A stretch of DNA of 16,636 nt, from positions 1-16,636 of the forward strand of contig NZ_CALDDG010000101.1 of the NCBI RefSeq assembly GCF_937936435.1, in the 5' to 3' direction. Positions 12,795 to 16,636 of this stretch are shown here, piece by piece. The translations under genes and the position numbers were made by a program. Source of the DNA: an uncultured Sulfuricurvum sp. (GTDB taxonomy: Bacteria; Campylobacterota; Campylobacteria; Campylobacterales; Sulfurimonadaceae). The notes below the pieces were generated by a model. The model saw nothing but the letters and a program-made list of their open reading frames with translations, was not told the DNA's origin and did no database searches. Within the stretch, counting starts at the first letter, position 1; the number at the start of each line of letters is the position of its first letter.

Positions 12795-13292
12795 TTATGC
12801 GGTTGCAAGAGTTGTCGAAGAGCTTTGAGCGCTGCCGCCCGTATAGGCTTCCATAATGCGTTGAAGCAATACGCTTTGCATTTTGGATTCGGCTGTCGTC
12901 TCATCCGATAATGTCGACGTAGCCGATTGTTGCGCGGAAGAAGTTTGACCTGTCGTATTTTTTTTCTGAGCCTGCTGCAATGCATTGAGCAACTCATCCG
13001 CACTAATCGAACCGTCGCTGTTCGCATCGATCGTGCTAAACGCATTTTCCGCATTGTTGTACGTTTTTCCGGTTTTTTCAGCCAGTGCTTTTGCCGCATC
13101 CGAAAATTCCGCTTTATCAATAGTACCGTTTTGATTGGTATCCAATGTCGCCAGAAGAGTGTTCGCCGCCTGCGACATCATCTCTGTAAAATCCGTCGAA
13201 GCCGTGCCGCTGGCACCGCTTTGACCTTGGACGCTGCTATTGCCGTAAGAGTGCGAAGCGGTAGCCCAGAGCGATCCACCATTGATCGTCAT
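12795..13292 (-). CDS. Two-EF-hand calcium-binding protein
   Basis: A 165-aa protein with two canonical 12-residue EF-hand loops: DTNQNGTIDKAE (51-62) and DANSDGSISADE (89-100), each with acidic or oxygen side chains at positions 1, 3, 5 and 12. The flanks are Ser/Gly/Ala/Gln-rich and look disordered (about 1-33 and 110-135, and the tail after 150). A conserved-looking helix KMQSVLLQRIMEAY sits at 137-150. No signal peptide is visible, so it is cytoplasmic or exported by another route. The family is not one I can name; similar short EF-hand proteins are common in Campylobacterota. ATG with AAAGGAG site. It probably is in an operon with the ApbE-like gene and carries SGASGT (25-30), a loose match to flavinylation motifs. 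Confidence 0.82.
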   Translation of the reverse strand: MTINGGSLWATASHSYGNSSVQGQSGASGTASTDFTEMMSQAANTLLATLDTNQNGTIDKAEFSDAAKALAEKTGKTYNNAENAFSTIDANSDGSISADELLNALQQAQKKNTTGQTSSAQQSATSTLSDETTAESKMQSVLLQRIMEAYTGGSAQSSSTTLATA

Positions 13293-13337
13293 GGTATCTC
13301 CTTTGAAAAAAATCGCATAAGTGAAATTCCCAAAAAA

Positions 13338-13362
13338 CCTTACCGGCTCCGTCCTACGGCTC
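13338..13362 (-). other. GC-rich repeat/hairpin element in the EF-hand gene leader
   Basis: On the minus strand the leader holds two copies of GAGCCG 13 bases apart (13357-13362 and 13344-13349), and between them CCGT-AGG-ACGG can form a 4-bp hairpin (13349-13359). Its GC content stands out in an AT-rich leader of about 100 bases. Two GGA triplets (TAGGA, ACGGA) resemble CsrA sites. It does not match a riboswitch that I recognise. Confidence 0.35.
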
Positions 13363-13397
13363 TAACAATTCAAATATGCATTACCGGACAAGCAAAA

Positions 13398-13426
13398 AGC
13401 ATACCGTAAAATGTGCCGATAAGCAA
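13398..13426 (-). promoter_or_regulatory. Candidate promoter of the EF-hand/ApbE operon
   Basis: On the minus strand TTGCTT (13421-13426) and TATGCT (13398-13403) are 17 bases apart. Predicted start near 13391, leader about 100 bases. A plus-strand TATAAA (13446-13451) close by is the likely -10 box of the radical SAM gene, without a visible -35 box. Confidence 0.5.
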
Positions 13427-13470
13427 TTGAACGCTACCATACTCGTATAAAAGTTTATATCGGATTCCCT

Positions 13471-14970
13471 ATGCATACGATCCTCCTCACAACGCTCAAT
13501 GCCCGATACGCCCATACCGCGTTGGGGCTGCGCTATCTTTATGCCAATTTGCATGAACTGCAAGATGAAACACACATCCTTGAATTTACGATGAACGAGC
13601 AGATACAGAGCATTGCAGAGGATTTGCTTAAACATGCCCCCCGCATCATCGGAATCGGCACTTATATCTGGAATGCATCCCAAACCGCAGAGCTGATCGG
13701 AATTCTGAAAAAAGTCTCCCCAAAAACCATTATCGTTCTCGGCGGTCCCGAAGCGGGCTATTTGCCCCACCGCGTCGATTTTTCAAAAGCCGATTACGTC
13801 ATCAGCGGAGAAGGAGAAGTCGCTTTTTATGAATTATGCAAAAAACTTCTTGCTCAGGAGAACGTCGAAGAGCGTTTTATTCGTGCGCCTCTTCCCGATC
13901 TAAAATCCGTTACTTTCCCCTACCGTGCCTATAACGATGAAGATGTAGCCCATCGTTACATCTATGTCGAAGCTTCTCGCGGATGTCCGTTCGAATGCGA
14001 ATTCTGCCTCTCATCCATCGATGAGAAAGTACGTAATTTTCCGTTGGATACTCTTTTAGAAGAGTTCGAAATTCTTTGGCAGAGAGGGGCACGAAGTTTT
14101 AAATTTATTGACCGTACGTTTAATCTCAATATGACGTTTGCCAACCGGATTTTAGACTTTTTCCTCACCAAAGAACCCCCTTACTTCGCCCATTTCGAAG
14201 TAATTCCCGATCATTTCCCCGATATTCTCAAAAGCAAAATCGCCCTCTTCCCTCCGGGATCGTTACAATTGGAGATCGGCATTCAAACTCTCGATCCGGT
14301 GATTGCAAAAGGGATTAACCGACCTCTGAAGCTGGAAAAGATTATAGAAAATATCCGCTTTCTGGAAAATGAAACGCAGGCACACATGCATCTCGATCTC
14401 ATCGTCGGTCTCCCGGGCGAGACGCTTGAGGGGTTCGGACTCAACCTCGACACACTTGTTTCCATTACTCACAGTGAAATTCAGATCGGAATCCTCAAAA
14501 ATCTCTCCGGAACTACCCTCTCCCGCCATGACCGAGAACACGGCATGATCTACAGCGATATCCCTCCTTACGATATATTGCAAAACAATCTTCTCTCATT
14601 TGGGCAGATTCAAAAAATGAAACGCTTTGCCCGTTTTTGGGATATCTTTTACAATAGCGGCAATTTCAACAAAACCGTACCATTGCTTTGGGGTGAGGGA
14701 AGTGTATTTGAGGGATTTTATGCTTTTAGCGAATGGATTTACGCACAAACCCTCTCCACATGGAAAATCTCGCTTGAGAGGCAAATCGCTCTCCTGCATG
14801 CCTATCTCATCGAACGCTTGGATATCGAGACTGTCGAAAACGCACTAAGCAATGATTTGTCGGGTCGACCGACGAAAACAATTCCCTTTTTTCTCCGCCA
14901 AAAAAATGAGCATAGCGTTAAAAACAGCGAAAATACAGTTACCCCCAAACGGCAGATTAACCGGATATAA
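13471..14970 (+). CDS. B12-binding-domain radical SAM protein, DUF4080 type
   Basis: A 499-aa radical SAM enzyme. The N-terminal ~145 residues have the cobalamin-binding-type Rossmann fold: LLTTLNARYAHTALGLRYL (5-23), IGIGTYIWN (60-68), VLGGPEAGY (89-97), VISGEGEVAF (110-119). The 4Fe-4S cluster that cleaves S-adenosylmethionine is held by Cys172, Cys176 and Cys179 in SRGCPFECEFC. Further SAM-fold marks are IGIQTLDP and DLIVGLPGET. The C-terminal third matches the DUF4080 extension. The B12 motif DxHxxG is absent, as in many of these, so cobalamin use is uncertain. Methylation or ring formation on an unknown substrate is possible. The ATG at 13471 has only GGA as ribosome-binding site and a short leader. 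It converges on the diguanylate cyclase gene with a 7-base gap and no terminator. Confidence 0.88.
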   Translation: MHTILLTTLNARYAHTALGLRYLYANLHELQDETHILEFTMNEQIQSIAEDLLKHAPRIIGIGTYIWNASQTAELIGILKKVSPKTIIVLGGPEAGYLPHRVDFSKADYVISGEGEVAFYELCKKLLAQENVEERFIRAPLPDLKSVTFPYRAYNDEDVAHRYIYVEASRGCPFECEFCLSSIDEKVRNFPLDTLLEEFEILWQRGARSFKFIDRTFNLNMTFANRILDFFLTKEPPYFAHFEVIPDHFPDILKSKIALFPPGSLQLEIGIQTLDPVIAKGINRPLKLEKIIENIRFLENETQAHMHLDLIVGLPGETLEGFGLNLDTLVSITHSEIQIGILKNLSGTTLSRHDREHGMIYSDIPPYDILQNNLLSFGQIQKMKRFARFWDIFYNSGNFNKTVPLLWGEGSVFEGFYAFSEWIYAQTLSTWKISLERQIALLHAYLIERLDIETVENALSNDLSGRPTKTIPFFLRQKNEHSVKNSENTVTPKRQINRI

Positions 14971-14977
14971 AAAGTCC

Positions 14978-16249
14978 TTAATCCATCGAAAGAACGATGC
15001 GGTTCCTACCGTCTTCTTTGGCTTTATACAAAGCCAAATCCGCAAATTTGATCAAATCTTCTTCAACATTGTTTTTACTCGGAATCATATTACTGATTCC
15101 GAAGCTCATCGTGATCGGTTCTGTTTTTACCCCTTGGTACTCGAAACTCCCCGTCTCTTTCAACCGATTTTGAATCGTTCTGCACAACTCTTCTGCCGCC
15201 GTGATTTTTGTGTCGTACAATACGATGATAAACTCTTCCCCTCCGTATCTGGCCACGAAATCGCTACTGCGCTTAAGCGAAGCGGTTAATATCGCCGCAA
15301 TCTCTTTCAAGACGACATCTCCCATCAAATGCCCGAACTGATCGTTAACCGTTTTAAAATAGTCGATATCGCACATGATGACCGAAATTTCCAAATGACT
15401 GCGCTTAGCCAACAGCCATACGTCATGCAGATGCGTCTCAAAATGTCTTCTGTTTGAAAGCTGCGTCAGCGGATCGGTGACGGAAAGCTCTTTAAGCTGC
15501 CGATTGGCATCTTGGAGCTCTTTGGTTCGGAGAGCCACTTTCTCTTCGAGCGAATGGTTGGTTTCATGAAGCAGTTTTGCATACGAATCGATCTTCTCGA
15601 CCAAAGCGACTACGGCATTGTGGATAATCCCGACTTCATCTTTGCGATCGGATTTTGCCAATCTGAAATTGTTGAGCTGCGGATCATACGTCAATACGTT
15701 TTCCGTCAATTTTTGAAGATACCGGAATTCCCGTTTAATCAAAAAGATAAAACCGATCAACAAAACAAACGTCACGATAAATATCTGCAACGTAATCACT
15801 CTATTCTTATGTATGACAGCCTGATATTCGTGATCGTCAAAATAGATATCCGCTTTTCCGTAATACTCTTCCGTCACCGGGTCTACGATTCGCTTCATGA
15901 AGTAATGAATTTCATCGGCACGTGCGGGAAAACGAACCTCGTTATTTTTAACATAGCTATAAACCATTTTTCCGTCATTATCACGCAGAGTAAGACTCAG
16001 GATATCATCATTTTGTTCGACAATGCGATCCAAATACTCTTTATTGGCGTCGCTTAATCCCAAAGAAGCGTTCAAACTGATTACCGGAGAAATCGTGTCG
16101 ATCAAAAGGCGGTTTTTGGATTTTTGAGAAGCAATAAACTGCTCGACGATATTTTCGGAAAATTGGTATCGTTCGAGACTGACGATGAGAAGAGTGAAAC
16201 ATATCACCCCGATGATCATTTTCATTTGAATACTGAGGTTACGCATCAT
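14978..16249 (-). CDS. Membrane diguanylate cyclase with periplasmic sensor (YfiN-like layout)
   Basis: A 423-aa enzyme that makes cyclic di-GMP from two GTP. Order of parts: membrane segment at about 11-25, periplasmic region 26-150, second membrane segment 151-171, HAMP-like linker about 172-226, coiled coil 228-255, GGDEF domain 256-421. The active site is intact: GGEEF at 336-340 and metal residues in CDIDYFK (293-299). The product-inhibition site RSSD (327-330) sits five residues before GGEEF, so feedback inhibition is expected. Its ATG overlaps the stop of the preceding YfiR-like gene (ATGA, 16246-16249). This matches YfiN/TpbB, whose periplasmic part is held inactive by YfiR; regulation of attachment or motility by envelope signals is the likely role. 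Confidence 0.92.
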   Translation of the reverse strand: MMRNLSIQMKMIIGVICFTLLIVSLERYQFSENIVEQFIASQKSKNRLLIDTISPVISLNASLGLSDANKEYLDRIVEQNDDILSLTLRDNDGKMVYSYVKNNEVRFPARADEIHYFMKRIVDPVTEEYYGKADIYFDDHEYQAVIHKNRVITLQIFIVTFVLLIGFIFLIKREFRYLQKLTENVLTYDPQLNNFRLAKSDRKDEVGIIHNAVVALVEKIDSYAKLLHETNHSLEEKVALRTKELQDANRQLKELSVTDPLTQLSNRRHFETHLHDVWLLAKRSHLEISVIMCDIDYFKTVNDQFGHLMGDVVLKEIAAILTASLKRSSDFVARYGGEEFIIVLYDTKITAAEELCRTIQNRLKETGSFEYQGVKTEPITMSFGISNMIPSKNNVEEDLIKFADLALYKAKEDGRNRIVLSMD

Positions 16250-16591
16250 CGCACCTCTTCACTGGCATAGATTTTCGATATTTGAACCAGAAGATTATCG
16301 AATTCGACACCGTTTTTATGCAAAGCATTGATATTAATGTAGGGTACCACTTTTCTCCCCAAAAATAACGATGCGCCGACACCGTTTTCCAGATATTTAG
16401 CATCGTATGACATGCTTAGCACATGATTCTCTTTCGAATATCGGATCGCTTTTGCAATATTTTCATCCGTACTGTCAAACATAAAGATTAATTGGCTGTT
16501 TCGACATACGTTAACATTGGCATAATCTCCTTCAACCAAACGGATTTTATAGTTTTTGATTCCGTTGGGGTAATTGGTATCGATTTTACTC
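16246..16591 (-). CDS. YfiR/DUF4154-like periplasmic protein, partial (C-terminal part)
   Basis: The frame is open from the stop at 16246 up to the adapter at 16592, so 114 residues are visible and the start with its signal peptide is missing. A TTG at 16537-16539 lies in frame but need not be the start. The pattern VCRNSQLIFMFD, then HVLSMSYDAKYLENGVGASL, then a terminal KVVPYININALHKNGVEFDN fits DUF4154/YfiR: a CxxLF strand, the DxxxFxxxG turn, and the INxxAxxxxG helix near the end. YfiR is a periplasmic repressor of the diguanylate cyclase YfiN, and here the cyclase gene overlaps by 4 bases. The match is by eye, so the family call is probable rather than certain. Confidence 0.72.
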
Positions 16592-16636
16592 AGATCGGAA
16601 GAGCGTCGTGTAGGGAAAGAGTGTAGATCTCGGTGG
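16592..16636. other. Illumina TruSeq adapter sequence (artefact)
   Basis: The window's last 45 bases begin AGATCGGAAGAGC and continue as the common TruSeq universal adapter in reverse complement through TAGATCTCGGTGG. Genomic sequence therefore ends at about 16591. Confidence 0.97.

Noticed and set aside
13338..13362. c-di-GMP or TPP riboswitch in the EF-hand leader
   Set aside because: The element lacks the conserved cores of these classes and is too short; described only as a structured candidate.
1..16591. CRISPR, IS elements, tRNA or phage genes
   Set aside because: No repeat-spacer pattern, transposase motifs, tRNA cloverleaf or phage structural genes were seen.

Overview
The window looks like chromosome of a Campylobacterota (epsilonproteobacterial) sulfur oxidiser, probably near Sulfuricurvum or Sulfurimonas. 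The reasons are the gene families present: an LPP20-type lipoprotein operon, an iron-type superoxide dismutase with a C-terminal tail, phosphoenolpyruvate synthase, a DUF4080 radical SAM protein, and a cysK-DUF2061-cysH-cysD sulfate assimilation operon. Genes are tightly packed with short or overlapping junctions. The genus is an inference from gene content. I see no rRNA, tRNA, IS element, CRISPR array or prophage.

Left part (1-2331, minus strand): an assimilatory sulfate reduction operon transcribed cysK, DUF2061 membrane protein, cysH (a 4Fe-4S APS reductase), an unlisted 29-codon ORF, then cysD, which runs off the left edge. It starts at a perfect TTGACA-17-TATAAT promoter, with a 9-bp inverted repeat just downstream of the predicted start point, where a repressor could act. 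Back to back with it is an AT-rich leader (2300-2555) and an orphan ParA-like ATPase on the plus strand.

Centre-left (3125-5131, minus): a four-gene envelope operon (LPP20 lipoprotein, 43-aa mini-lipoprotein, 288-aa lipoprotein with a FlgT/TolB-like C-terminal region, and a small exported LPP20-like protein). It resembles, from memory, Helicobacter HP1457-HP1454. A standalone YcaO follows (5141-6763).

Centre (6956-9473, plus): sodB; an exported rhodanese; then a DUF4337 membrane protein coupled to an exported histidine phosphatase. Upstream of the last pair are four 11-bp-spaced repeats that look like a PhoB/OmpR-family binding site. Convergent to these is ppsA (PEP synthase), with a divergent ApbE-like protein and an EF-hand protein upstream of it (9477-13426, minus).

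Right part: a B12-binding-type radical SAM/DUF4080 protein (plus) converges on a membrane diguanylate cyclase that overlaps, by ATGA, a partial YfiR/DUF4154-like gene. This is probably a periplasmic YfiR-YfiN-like c-di-GMP module. The last 45 bases (16592-16636) match an Illumina TruSeq adapter, so the right end is a sequencing artefact and the YfiR-like gene is cut there artificially.

The most interesting unexplained points are the 29-aa ORF in the cys operon, the Pho-box-like repeats, the EF-hand/ApbE pair with a structured leader and altered ApbE metal site, and the envelope lipoprotein operon.
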